NCBI RefSeq assembly: GCF_014648055.1
Contig: NZ_BMQJ01000014.1
Coordinates: 124,001 to 188,000 of the forward strand
Reading direction: 5' to 3'
DNA length: 64,000 bases
Origin: Streptosporangium pseudovulgare
GTDB taxonomy: Bacteria > Actinomycetota > Actinomycetes > Streptosporangiales > Streptosporangiaceae
Shown in pieces: positions 1-8,001 of the stretch (its first letter is position 1; every line of letters starts with the position of its first letter). The notes under the pieces were generated by a model, which ran no database searches, was not told the DNA's origin, and worked only from the letters and a program-made list of their open reading frames with translations. Both the position numbers and the translations under genes were made by a program.

Positions 1-891
1 CCCGGTGATCCGCTCCACCCGCTCGGGCCACCAGGCGGCGGCCGAGGCGCTCACCCGCTCGAACCCGGTGGTGCGGGCGGCCACGTACGCCTCGTCCAGG
101 TGCCCCTCGGCGATCACGATGTGCAGCAGGCCCATGGCCAGCGCCAGGTCGGTGCCGGGGACCGGCTGCAGGTGCAGGTCGGCCCGCCGGGCGGTGGCGG
201 TGGCCCGCGGGTCGATGACGATGAGCCGGCCGCCCCGCTCCCGCATCGCGGTCAGGTGCCGCACGAACGGCGGCATGGTCTCGGCCATGTTGCCGCCTGC
301 GACGAGGATCGCGTCGGCGCCGGCCAGGTCGGTGATCGGGAACGGCAGGCCGCGGTCCATGCCGAAGGCGCGGTTGGCGGCCGCGGCGGCCGAGGACATG
401 CAGAACCGGCCGTTGTAGTCGATCTGGCTGGTGCGCAGCACGACCCGGGCGAACTTGCCGAGCTGGTAGGCCTTCTCGTTGGTGAGCCCGCCGCCGCCGA
501 ACACGGCCACGCCGTCGGGGCCGTGCTCCGCCCGCACCGCGCGGATCCGCGCCGCGACGGTGTCGAGCGCCTCATCCCAGGTCGCGGGGCGGCCGTCCAC
601 GAGCGGGGTGGTGAGGCGCCGGTCGCGGCCCAGCAGCTCCCCGGCGGTCCAGCCCTTCTGGCACAGCCCGCCGGCGTTCGCCGGGACGTCGTGCCTCGGG
701 GTGATCGTCACGGTCGTCTCCGCGGTCTCCCCCACGGTCCCCGCCGCTCCCGTGTCTTCCACGGCTCCGGCGGCTCCGGCGGCTCCCGCTGCTCCGGCGG
801 CGACGTTCATGCCGCACTGCAGGGCGCAGTACGGGCAGTGCGTCGCCGTACCCGCCCTCACAGGCGCGGGAGCGGCGGGTGAGATCGTCAT
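1..891 (-). CDS. Assimilatory nitrate reductase, molybdopterin catalytic subunit (3' end outside window)
   Basis: Molybdopterin oxidoreductase that would reduce nitrate to nitrite in the cytoplasm. The reading frame begins at ATG 891 and stays open to the window edge, giving 297 codons of a protein normally around 700 residues or more. Near the N-terminus is the motif CPYCALQC, the start of the [4Fe-4S] binding site typical of NarB/NasA-type enzymes; the fourth cysteine follows in GGLCQKGW. Between these lies an Ala/Gly-rich stretch of about 20 residues that looks like a lineage-specific insertion. Later segments (NEKAYQLGKFARV, RFCMSSAAAA, GGNMAETMPP) match the Mo-bisMGD domain. It lies downstream of the nitrate transporter on the same strand, which supports an assimilatory role. 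Confidence 0.9.
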   Translation of the reverse strand, partial: MTISPAAPAPVRAGTATHCPYCALQCGMNVAAGAAGAAGAAGAVEDTGAAGTVGETAETTVTITPRHDVPANAGGLCQKGWTAGELLGRDRRLTTPLVDGRPATWDEALDTVAARIRAVRAEHGPDGVAVFGGGGLTNEKAYQLGKFARVVLRTSQIDYNGRFCMSSAAAAANRAFGMDRGLPFPITDLAGADAILVAGGNMAETMPPFVRHLTAMRERGGRLIVIDPRATATARRADLHLQPVPGTDLALAMGLLHIVIAEGHLDEAYVAARTTGFERVSASAAAWWPERVERITG

Positions 892-1063
892 GCGTCCGAT
901 GGTGCTTTCAGGCGGTTTCACCACTGGGTCCCCTCTGTTACCGGTGTGCTACAAGCCGCCAACGCGGTTCACATCGGCGATCGGCGGGTGTGAACCGCGC
1001 CGCCGGCGGCCCGCGCGGGCGGACGGACGGCCGCGCGGACGGCCTCCACGGCGCACGGTCCGC

Positions 1064-1095
1064 GGGCGGGCGGGCGGCCGGGCGGGCGGGCGGCC
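1064..1095. repeat. Two tandem copies of a 16-bp GC-only unit
   Basis: The unit GGGCGGGCGGGCGGCC occurs at 1064-1079 and again at 1080-1095. It sits in the 217-bp gap between the transporter and the nitrate reductase. No function is evident; it may fold strongly in the transcript or mark replication slippage. Confidence 0.7.
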
Positions 1096-1108
1096 GGGCG
1101 GGGGCGGC

Positions 1109-2431
1109 TCACACCCGGGCGGCCGCCAGGCCCGCCACCGGACCGGCCGACCGCAGGTAGCAGGCCCACGTCAGCAGCGCGCACACCGCGTAGAAGCCGG
1201 CGAAGGCGGCCAGCGCGGCGCCCGCGCCGCCGGTCCCGGCGATCGAGCCGCCGAATCCGCGGTTGATGAAGAAACCGCCGAACGCGCCGATCGCGGAGAT
1301 GATCCCGACCGCGGCCGAGGCGTCGCGCCGGCCTGCGGCCAGGGCGGCCTCGTGGGCGGGCGTGCCGGGCGCGAGCCCCGTGGTGGCCCTGGCCCGGAAG
1401 ATCGCCGGGATCATGCGGTAGGTGGAGCCGTTGCCGATCCCGGTGGCGGCGACCAGGAGCAGGTAGGCGCCGAAGAACAGGACGAAGTCGTGCCGGGCCA
1501 GGCCCTGCCACACCAGCGCGGCCACGGCCGCCATGGCGGCGAAGCCGGCGAGCGTCACCCGCGCCCCGCCGAGCCGGTCCGACAGCCAGCCGCCCGCCGG
1601 GCGGACCAGCGAGCCGAGGAGCGGGCCGAGGAAGGCCAGCCAGACCAGGGAGGCCCGCTCGGGGAACTGGCTCTTGATGAGGAGCGGCAGCGCGGTGGAG
1701 TAGCCGATGAAGGAGCCGAAGGTGCCGATGTAGAGGAGGGACATGATCCACGTCTGGGCCCGTCCGGCGATCCTCAGCTGCTCGCGCGCCGGGGCGCGGG
1801 CGGACGACAGGTTGTCCATGAGGAAGAACGCGCCGAGCGCGGCGGCGACGATGAAGGGGATCCAGAACAGCCCGGCGGCGGCCAGTCCGAAGGCGCCGAT
1901 CACCAGGGGCATGAGGAGCTGGACGGAGCTGACGCCGATGTTGCCCCCGGCCGCGTTGAGGCCGAGCGCCGCTCCCTGCCGCTCCTGGGGGTAGAAGTGG
2001 GTGATGTTGGCCATGCTGGAGGCGAAGTTGCCGCCGCCCAGGCCCGCGGTGGCCGCGATCACCAGGAACGCCCAGTACGGCGTGGCGGGGTCGCTCACCG
2101 CGACGGCCAGCAGCACGGCGGGGACGAGCAGGAGCAGCACGCTGACGACGGTGAAGTTGCGGCCGCCGAACCTCGCCGGGCCGAAGGTGTAGGGGATGCG
2201 CAGCGCCGAGCCCACCAGGTTGGGCAGGGAGACGATCCAGAAGAGCTGGTCGGTGGAGAACCGGTAGGCGCCGAGCTGCACGGCGACGATGCTCCACACC
2301 GTCCACAGCGTGAAGCCGAGGTGCTCGGCGAAGATCGAGAAGGCGAGGTTGCGCCGCGCGATCCTCCGGCCCGTGTCGGCCCAGAATCCGGGGTCGTCGG
2401 GCCGCCACTCGGCGATCCAGCGGTTCGCCAT
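1109..2431 (-). CDS. Nitrate/nitrite MFS transporter, NarK/NasA family
   Basis: Twelve-helix major facilitator protein of the nitrate/nitrite porter family, 440 residues, in the cytoplasmic membrane. ATG 2431 was chosen over the upstream start at 2479 because an AGCAGGAGG Shine-Dalgarno precedes it and family N-termini begin near this MANRWIAEW. The segments GLGGGNFASSMANI and GPLLGSLVRPAGGWLSDRLGG match the glycine-rich nitrate signature regions of NNP proteins. Transcription runs into the nitrate reductase 217 bp further on, so uptake and reduction are probably co-regulated. Confidence 0.88.
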   Translation of the reverse strand: MANRWIAEWRPDDPGFWADTGRRIARRNLAFSIFAEHLGFTLWTVWSIVAVQLGAYRFSTDQLFWIVSLPNLVGSALRIPYTFGPARFGGRNFTVVSVLLLLVPAVLLAVAVSDPATPYWAFLVIAATAGLGGGNFASSMANITHFYPQERQGAALGLNAAGGNIGVSSVQLLMPLVIGAFGLAAAGLFWIPFIVAAALGAFFLMDNLSSARAPAREQLRIAGRAQTWIMSLLYIGTFGSFIGYSTALPLLIKSQFPERASLVWLAFLGPLLGSLVRPAGGWLSDRLGGARVTLAGFAAMAAVAALVWQGLARHDFVLFFGAYLLLVAATGIGNGSTYRMIPAIFRARATTGLAPGTPAHEAALAAGRRDASAAVGIISAIGAFGGFFINRGFGGSIAGTGGAGAALAAFAGFYAVCALLTWACYLRSAGPVAGLAAARV

Positions 2432-2869
2432 CGTTCCTCCTGCTCGCTGTCGGAGCGCCGGGCGCCGTTCGCCCGGCAAGATCAGCAGGCATCCTATGGG
2501 GGCTGGTTACTCACTTTCGTGACTTGGGGTAGTGAGCCGGTTAAATACGGCTAACCACAGAAATACGCAACGCACGAGCCGCACGGATGAAACATCCCGG
2601 AAATCCGGCGGCGGTACGGCCCGCCGGGCCGGGCGGCGCCGGGAGAACCCCGGCCGGGCGCCGGAGGCGCACAGGACGGGCACCGGAAGGGCGTCGGGCG
2701 AGAACCCGGAGGCACCGGGCGCCCGCCGGGAGAGCACCCGGCCGGGAGCGGCCGGAGGGCGGCCGGCGCGCGCCGGGGAGGACCCGGTGATCCGCGGTTG
2801 AGACGGCGCCGGAGCGGGAATCGTCCGCCTGACCTTTCGCCTGTCGTTTCGCCGCCCCGGGGAGTGCGC

Positions 2870-3349
2870 GTGGCCGTCCAGCCGATCCGACCGTTCGCCG
2901 ATCCTGTCCTGCGCACCGCCGCCGAACCGGTGACCGCCTTCGACCGGACCCTGCGGGAGCTGGTCAAGTCGCTCCAGGCCACGCTGCGCGCCGGCGCCGG
3001 GCGCGCGGGCCTGGCCGCCCCGCAGATCGGCGTCCCGCTGCGGGTCTTCGTCTACGACGTGGACGGCCGGTCCGGCCACCTGGTCAACCCGCGCGTCGAG
3101 GCGTCCGAGCGCACGGTGCTGGCCGACGAGGCGTGCCTGTCGGCGCCCGACGCCTGGTGGCCGCTGGAGCGTTCCTACATGGTCACCGCGCGCGGGCGCG
3201 ACATGTACGGCAAGCCCGTCACCGTCCGCGGTCTGGGCACGCTCGCGCGGGTCCTGCAGCACGAGGCCGACCACCTCGACGGCGTCCTGTTCATCGACCG
3301 CCTGCCCGAGGACGAGCGCGAACGCTTCCTGCAGGAGATCTCCTCCTGA
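2870..3349 (+). CDS. Peptide deformylase, divergent paralogue
   Basis: Metalloenzyme that removes the N-formyl group from nascent proteins. About 159 residues from GTG 2870, which has GGGGAG upstream; a start at 2798 is also open but adds unconserved sequence. Motif III is intact (QHEADHLDG, with the HExxH metal ligands). Motif II reads EACLS instead of the usual EGCLS, and motif I reads RAGLAAPQ instead of GxGLAAPQ. The metal-binding Cys and both His are therefore present, with unusual neighbours. Such forms are often a second deformylase in actinomycetes. No operon partner is seen. Confidence 0.82.
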   Translation: MAVQPIRPFADPVLRTAAEPVTAFDRTLRELVKSLQATLRAGAGRAGLAAPQIGVPLRVFVYDVDGRSGHLVNPRVEASERTVLADEACLSAPDAWWPLERSYMVTARGRDMYGKPVTVRGLGTLARVLQHEADHLDGVLFIDRLPEDERERFLQEISS

Positions 3350-3566
3350 GTGTCGGTGTCGTTCGCCGCCGGAAGCATGTAGAGTCGGGTTGTTGCAGTC
3401 GCAGTTCTTGATGACGCTTGACGACGGTTGTCAGCTCAGGTGTTCCGGGAAGCCGCCGACAACGGGCGCTCCATTTTCTCCGGTGATTCTGGCGGATACG
3501 TGGTGGTCCGCGCAGCCCCGAGCCGTCACTTGACGGCTCGGTGAGACTAGATCAGGAGAAACAGTT

Positions 3567-3770
3567 TTGTCTGAGGGCACCGTCAAGTGGTTCAACGCCG
3601 AAAAGGGCTTCGGGTTCATCGCGCCGGATGACGGCAGCGCCGACGTCTTCGTGCACTACTCGGCCATCGCCTCCAGCGGCTACCGCAGCCTGGAGGAGAA
3701 CCAGCGTGTCAGCTTCGTCACCACGCAGGGCCAGAAGGGCCCGCAGGCCGAGCAGGTCCAGCCCCTCTAA
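3567..3770 (+). CDS. Cold-shock protein, CspA family
   Basis: Small single-domain RNA/DNA-binding protein of 67 residues with both RNP motifs (KGFGFI and DVFVHY). It probably acts as an RNA chaperone. The start codon is TTG at 3567, supported by AGGAG at 3554-3558. The 217 bp upstream hold no gene and probably include a long 5' leader, which is common for this family. A strong hairpin terminator follows the stop codon. Confidence 0.95.
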   Translation: MSEGTVKWFNAEKGFGFIAPDDGSADVFVHYSAIASSGYRSLEENQRVSFVTTQGQKGPQAEQVQPL

Positions 3771-3816
3771 TCAGGGCTGACCAGGCTCGACCGGCCTAGG
3801 GGCCGTGGGCTTCCAT

Positions 3817-3850
3817 CCGGGCCCGTACCGCTTCGGCGGTGCGGGCCCGG
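3817..3850. terminator. Bidirectional hairpin terminator with UUCG loop
   Basis: A 15-bp stem (CCGGGCCCGTACCGC pairing with 3836-3850, one G-U pair) closes on a TTCG tetraloop at 3832-3835. It sits between the convergent cold-shock and MBL-fold genes and can serve both. Confidence 0.85.
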
Positions 3851-3865
3851 ACTCGTTCTCCGGCG

Positions 3866-4633
3866 TCAGAGGGCGACGACGGCGCTCCGGCCGGGGCGCA
3901 GCAGGGTGAGCCGGTCGGCGAGCCCGGCCCGGCCGAACGCCTCGCGCAGCTCGTCGCCACCCTCGGTGAAGTGACCCCAGCCCTCGAAGTGCAGCGGAAC
4001 CACGTGCCGGGCGCCGAGGAGGGCCGCCGCCTCGGCGGCCTGGGCGCCGGTGAGCGTGAGGTGGCCGTCGATCAGCGCGGTCCGCGCCGCGCCCGCGAAG
4101 AGGACCGCCACGTCGATCGGGCCGGTCCGCGCGGCTATCTCGCGCACGATCCGGAGAGAGGCGTTGTCCCCGCTGACGTAGACGGTCGGCAGGTCCTCTC
4201 CCGACAGCACGAACCCGGCGACCTCGCCGACCAGGTGCTCGCTGCCCTCGGGCCCGTGCAGGGCCGGCACCCGGGTCACGCGCAGCGTGCCCCCGCCGGG
4301 GCGCGGCAGGTCGGCGTGCTCCCAGGGGGCGAGCGCGCGGGCGGTCCCGGCCAGCCGTACGGCGGCGCCCGCGGTGGTCAGCACGAGCGGCGCCTCGGCG
4401 AGGTAGGCGCGGCCGGAGACGTCGAGGTTGTCGGGGTGCTGGTCGTGCGAGAGCAGCACGGCGTCGATCGGCCCGAGCCGCGGGGGCCGCAGGGCGGGCG
4501 GGGCCGTCTTGACGAGGACCCGCCCCTGGCCGACCGGGTACTCCCCCGGCTCGTCGAAGGCCGGGTCGGTGAGCAGGCGGAGCCCGCCGATCTCCAGTAC
4601 GGCGGTGGACCCGCCGAGCAGGTGGACGCCGAG
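3866..4633 (-). CDS. MBL-fold metal-dependent hydrolase, start codon missing
   Basis: Metallo-beta-lactamase-fold hydrolase of the UlaG-like/metal-dependent hydrolase type, about 255 residues. The metal motif appears as SHDQHPDNLD, followed by SGDN and PLHFEGWGHF ligand regions. The N-terminal strand pair (GGSTAVLEIGG then LLTDPAFD) is present, so the protein is nearly complete. However, no ATG, GTG or TTG exists in frame upstream of GTG 4459, and that codon would cut off the first conserved strands. The coordinate given is where homology appears to begin, not a confirmed start. The gene abuts a truncated regulator on the other strand, so a deletion may have removed both 5' ends. It may be silent or use a rare start such as CTG. 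Confidence 0.6.
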   Translation of the reverse strand, partial: LGVHLLGGSTAVLEIGGLRLLTDPAFDEPGEYPVGQGRVLVKTAPPALRPPRLGPIDAVLLSHDQHPDNLDVSGRAYLAEAPLVLTTAGAAVRLAGTARALAPWEHADLPRPGGGTLRVTRVPALHGPEGSEHLVGEVAGFVLSGEDLPTVYVSGDNASLRIVREIAARTGPIDVAVLFAGAARTALIDGHLTLTGAQAAEAAALLGARHVVPLHFEGWGHFTEGGDELREAFGRAGLADRLTLLRPGRSAVVAL

Positions 4634-4707
4634 TCCCCGGCCCGAGCCGGCGGCCGGGACGGACGCCGGGGAAAGGGCGGATCGCCGACGAGCGGCCGCC
4701 GGAGGCG

Positions 4708-5445
4708 GTGCTCGGCGCGCTACGGGCCGCGCACGCCGGCGGCGCCGTGGTCGTGGGGCTGTGCCTGGGGGCGTTCGTGCTGGCGGCGGCGGGACTCCTC
4801 GACGGCAGGCGGGCCGCCACCCACTGGATGTTCGCGCCCGCCCTCGCGGCCCTCCACCCGGAGGTGCGGGTGGACGCGTCGGTCCTGTTCGTCGACGACG
4901 GCGACATCCTCACCTCCGCGGGCACGGCCGCCGGCATCGACGCCTGCCTGCACCTCGTGCGGCGCCGGTTCGGGGCCCGGGCGGCCGGGGCGATCGCCCG
5001 CCGCATGGTCGTCCCGCCGCAGCGCAGCGGCGGGCAGGCGCAGTACATCGAACGGCCCCTGCCCGAGACGGAGACCGGCGACCCGCTGGGCGAGGTGCTC
5101 GCCCACGCCATCCGGCATCTCGACGACCCCGGCCTCGACGTGGACGCCCTGGCGGGCCGGGCGTTCATGAGCCGGCGCAGCTTCGACCGGCGCTTCCGGG
5201 CGCTGACCGGCAGCTCGCCATTGCAGTGGCTGCTGGCGCAGCGTGTCATGCAGGCGCAACGGCTGCTGGAGGGCACCGGGCTGAGCGTGGACGAGGTCGC
5301 CCGCCGGGTGGGCTTCGCGAACGGCGTCGCGCTGCGCCCGCATTTCCGCCGCCTGGTCGGCGTCGCGCCGCAGACCTACCGCGACACCTTCCGGACCGGC
5401 GACGCGTTCCGAGCCGGTCACCCCACCGGGGCAGGCGGCATCTGA
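4708..5445 (+). pseudogene. GlxA-family transcriptional regulator (DJ-1/PfpI plus AraC HTH), N-terminally truncated
   Basis: Regulator with an amidase-like DJ-1/PfpI domain followed by an AraC-type double helix-turn-helix. The visible product has 245 residues, against about 320 usual for the family. The DJ-1 part starts in the middle (conserved segment VGLCLGAFVLAAAGLLDGR), so roughly the first 80 residues are absent. The AraC part is complete (SRRSFDRRFRALTGSSP, then LSVDEVARRVGFAN). Recognisable homology extends upstream only to about 4684, where sequence belonging to the opposite MBL gene takes over. GTG 4708 is the first available start. DNA binding could survive, but ligand sensing is probably lost. 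Confidence 0.6.
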
Positions 5446-5481
5446 GGCCCCGGCGGACCCGAACCTCGGAGTGCGGAGGAA

Positions 5482-5565
5482 CGGAAACGTACGCTGAGCC
5501 CGTCTGCCCAGCTCACTGCTAGCACGGGATCTTCGTTCACGGAGGGGCGCTGGCGTACGTTTCCG
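5482..5565. repeat. 13-bp perfect inverted repeat, arms 58 bp apart
   Basis: CGGAAACGTACGC at 5482-5494 is matched in reverse by 5553-5565. The right arm continues into CAC, and a matching GTGCGG occurs 8 bp further out on the left, as if the left arm carries a short duplication. It lies in the non-coding gap upstream of the hydrolase operon. It may be a long-range hairpin or a relic element. Confidence 0.6.
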
Positions 5566-5622
5566 CACCAGTCGCACATTTCGGCGTCGCGCAACCCTCT
5601 TCCGTAGGTGCAGCCCTCCAGA

Positions 5623-5651
5623 TTGACATTGCTAGCTATTTCAGTCATGTT
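5623..5651 (+). promoter_or_regulatory. Promoter of the hydrolase-MarR-methyltransferase operon
   Basis: A perfect -35 box TTGACA (5623-5628) is followed after 17 bp by CATGTT (5646-5651) as a -10 box. The AT-rich operator palindrome covers the spacer and -10 box, so a bound repressor would block polymerase. Confidence 0.6.
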
Positions 5652-5664
5652 TGAAATAACTAGC
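5631..5664. promoter_or_regulatory. Palindromic operator, probably for the GbsR/MarR-type regulator
   Basis: GCTAGCTATTTCA (5631-5643) and TGAAATAACTAGC (5652-5664) form a 13-bp inverted repeat with one mismatch around an 8-bp spacer. It is strikingly AT-rich for this genome and ends 20 bp before the first gene of the operon. Autorepression by the operon's own MarR-like protein is the simplest reading, but this is inference. Confidence 0.65.
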
Positions 5665-5684
5665 CAGCAAGTACGGAGCAACCC

Positions 5685-6614
5685 ATGGAACACGTGACCT
5701 TCAACAGCCTCGGCACCCGCTGCGCGGGCGATCTCTACCTGCCCGAGACGAGCGACCCGGTCCCCGGGCTGGTGCTCGGGCACAGCGGGGTGATGGTCAA
5801 AGAGGCGCTGGCGTTCTTCGCGCCGCACTTCGTCAAGGCCGGCTTCGCGGTGCTGGCCATCGACTACCGCACGGTCGGCTCCAGCGAAGGCGAGCCGCGC
5901 GGCCTGGACCACCCGGAGCGGCAGGTGGAGGACTTCCGCAGCGCCGTGTCCTACCTGCAGACCCGTCCCGAAGTGCAGCCGGAGCGGATCGGGGTGTGGG
6001 GGGTGAGCATCGGAGGCTCAGTGGCGGCCCAGGCCGCCGTGCTCGATCGGCGCATCAAATGCGTTGTGGTGCAGAGCCCCAGCGTGTGGAACGGATGGCG
6101 GTACATGGAACGCCTCCTGGGCCGTGCCGGTGTCCACGCGCTGCGCGACCGGCTGCAGCAGGACTGGCAGCGGCGCTACGAGGGCGGGCAGAGCGCTCGC
6201 GTGCCGCACCTGACGCTGGAGGGCGACAACGTGAAGGACACCCCCGACATGTCGGCCCGCCTGTTTCCCACCTACCGCAACGAGAAGACCCTCGACTCCG
6301 CCGAGCACCTGCTCACCTTCGCCCCGGAGGACCTCATCCACCGGCTCGCGCCGACACCGCTGCTGATGATCGCCAACGGCGGCTGGGACCCGTACCACAT
6401 GCTCGAGGAGGCGCAAAGCGCCTTCGCCAAGGCGGGCGAGCCCAAGCGGCTCGCGGTGCTGCCCTACGACGTGCTCGGCCTCTACACCGGCCCGGGTCTG
6501 GAGGAGGCGATGGCGCTCGCGATCGACTGGTTCGACCTCTACCTGCGCAGGACCCGGCTCGCGGACATCACCCCGACACCCACCTACGAGTCGGTGGCCG
6601 CCATGACACAGTGA
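5685..6614 (+). CDS. Alpha/beta hydrolase, dienelactone-hydrolase/YcjY-like
   Basis: Predicted cytoplasmic serine hydrolase of 309 residues. The nucleophile elbow is GVSIGG, with the oxyanion region near LGHSGVMVKEA and an acidic residue in NGGWDPYH. At the position where family members usually carry the catalytic His (GxHFDLY-like), this protein reads PYDVLGLYTGPG, with no His. It may therefore use another base or have changed function. It is the first gene of an operon with a MarR-type regulator 33 bp downstream and a methyltransferase after that. The substrate is unknown. Confidence 0.78.
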   Translation: MEHVTFNSLGTRCAGDLYLPETSDPVPGLVLGHSGVMVKEALAFFAPHFVKAGFAVLAIDYRTVGSSEGEPRGLDHPERQVEDFRSAVSYLQTRPEVQPERIGVWGVSIGGSVAAQAAVLDRRIKCVVVQSPSVWNGWRYMERLLGRAGVHALRDRLQQDWQRRYEGGQSARVPHLTLEGDNVKDTPDMSARLFPTYRNEKTLDSAEHLLTFAPEDLIHRLAPTPLLMIANGGWDPYHMLEEAQSAFAKAGEPKRLAVLPYDVLGLYTGPGLEEAMALAIDWFDLYLRRTRLADITPTPTYESVAAMTQ

Positions 6615-6647
6615 ACCCGCACACGATCGACAACGGAGGACGCGACG

Positions 6648-7103
6648 ATGAGCACTGAGGAACAGCAGGACCGGCTGCTCCGCTGGGTGGAGCGGGTGGC
6701 CGCCTTCTGCGTCGAGGAGTGGGGGCTGCCGCCCATCACCGGACGCATCCTCGGCTGGCTCATGATCTGCGATCCGGCCGAGCAGTCCGCCGGGCAGATC
6801 TCGGAGGTCATCCAGGCCAGCCGGGCCTCGCTCACCTCGAACATGCGGTTTCTCACGGCCATCGGCCTGGTCAAGAAGGTGAGAAGGCCCGGCGATCGCG
6901 TCTCCTACTACCGCATCGAAGACGACGCCTGGCAGAAGGTCATCCAGCGCAAGCTCGAAAGCCTGAGCGCGTTCGGCGAGATCGCCGACGAAGGGTTCGG
7001 CATCGCGGGCGGCGAGGGGCACCGCACCGAGCGCATCAAGGCCGCACACGACTCCCTGACGTGGCTGCAGAACCTCGCGGCCCGTCATCCGCTACGCCGT
7101 TAA
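6648..7103 (+). CDS. GbsR/MarR-family transcriptional regulator
   Basis: Winged-helix DNA-binding protein of 151 residues. The region GLPPITGRILGWLMI and the following ISEVIQASRASLTSNMRFL give the helix-turn-helix of the GbsR subgroup, and RRPGDRVSYY is the wing. It probably binds as a dimer to the palindrome at 5631-5664 upstream of its own operon. It lies 33 bp after the hydrolase and 9 bp before the methyltransferase, so the three are co-transcribed. The effector is unknown. Confidence 0.82.
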   Translation: MSTEEQQDRLLRWVERVAAFCVEEWGLPPITGRILGWLMICDPAEQSAGQISEVIQASRASLTSNMRFLTAIGLVKKVRRPGDRVSYYRIEDDAWQKVIQRKLESLSAFGEIADEGFGIAGGEGHRTERIKAAHDSLTWLQNLAARHPLRR

Positions 7104-7112
7104 GGAATCTCC

Positions 7113-7925
7113 ATGCACCGCCGGCAACCCGAGCTCGGGCTGATCCAGGAAACGCTGCTGCTCACTCTCCACGCCAGAGCCCTGGACGCCGGGCAGCCCA
7201 GCCCGATCCTCGGCGACACGTTCTCCGCCGACCTGGCCGGCACCATCGATTACGACTTCGGCAAGCTGAAGGTCAAGCCGAACCTCGTCCTCACCACGGC
7301 ACTGCGCGCCAAGAAGCTCGACGGTGTCGTCCGCGCCTACATCGCCGCTCACCCCGGATGCGTGGTGCTCGATCTGGGCTGCGGCCTGGACACCAGGATG
7401 TTCCGCTGTGACCCCCCGCCCGGCGTCGACTGGTACGACATCGACTTCCCGGAAGTGGTGCGCCTGCGGGCCGAATGTCTGCCCGGCCGGTCCCACCTGG
7501 TCGGAGCCGACCTCACCGGCTCCGACTGGCTCACAGCCATCCCCGGTGACCGGCCGGCGATGATCGTCGCCGAGGGGCTGCTCCCCTTCATGCCCGGCGA
7601 CTCCTTCCAGGCGATGACCCGCGCGCTGACCGGCCGTTTCCCTTCGGGCGAGCTCGCGCTCAACGGCTACACCCGCTTCGCCGCCTGGGCCATGAAGTAC
7701 CACCCGACCATCAAGGCGCTCGGCATCAAAGCCGCCCAGGGCTTCGACGACCCACACGAACCGGAGTCCTGGGACGCCGGCCTGGAACTGATCGAGGAGC
7801 AGATCCTCGCCCGCGCACCGGAAGTAGCCCGGTTCCCGCAACCCCTACGCGCGCTCACCCGTCTCGCCGCCCGCAGTACGGCCTTGTCGCGGCAAGGGGC
7901 CCGCATTCTCCGTTACCGATTCTGA
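7113..7925 (+). CDS. Class I SAM-dependent methyltransferase, TcmP/PPM family
   Basis: O-methyltransferase-like protein of 270 residues in the leucine carboxyl methyltransferase (PPM) family, which includes polyketide methyltransferases such as TcmP. The SAM-binding motif is VLDLGCGLDTRMFR, followed by YDIDFPEVVRLR and the AEGLLPFM motif characteristic of the family. It is the last gene of the MarR-controlled operon. A hydrolase and methyltransferase under one repressor suggests modification of a small, possibly toxic, carboxylated or phenolic compound. This is inference. Confidence 0.82.
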   Translation: MHRRQPELGLIQETLLLTLHARALDAGQPSPILGDTFSADLAGTIDYDFGKLKVKPNLVLTTALRAKKLDGVVRAYIAAHPGCVVLDLGCGLDTRMFRCDPPPGVDWYDIDFPEVVRLRAECLPGRSHLVGADLTGSDWLTAIPGDRPAMIVAEGLLPFMPGDSFQAMTRALTGRFPSGELALNGYTRFAAWAMKYHPTIKALGIKAAQGFDDPHEPESWDAGLELIEEQILARAPEVARFPQPLRALTRLAARSTALSRQGARILRYRF

Positions 7926-7930
7926 CCGCC

Positions 7931-7963
7931 CCGGTCCCGCGCGGTGTCCGCGCGCGGGACCGG
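7931..7963. terminator. Bidirectional hairpin terminator
   Basis: A perfect 13-bp stem (CCGGTCCCGCGCG with its reverse complement at 7951-7963) closes on a 7-nt loop. It separates the convergent methyltransferase and mshC genes. Confidence 0.85.
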
Positions 7964-8001
7964 CGAGGCCGGTGTCAGCCCGGCTGACCGGCGAGGCGGC
8001 T

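Noticed and set aside
479..2554. Long open frame of 691 codons on the plus strand over the nitrate genes
   Set aside because: Low-complexity Arg/Gly/Ala translation opposite two clearly homologous genes; an effect of high GC.
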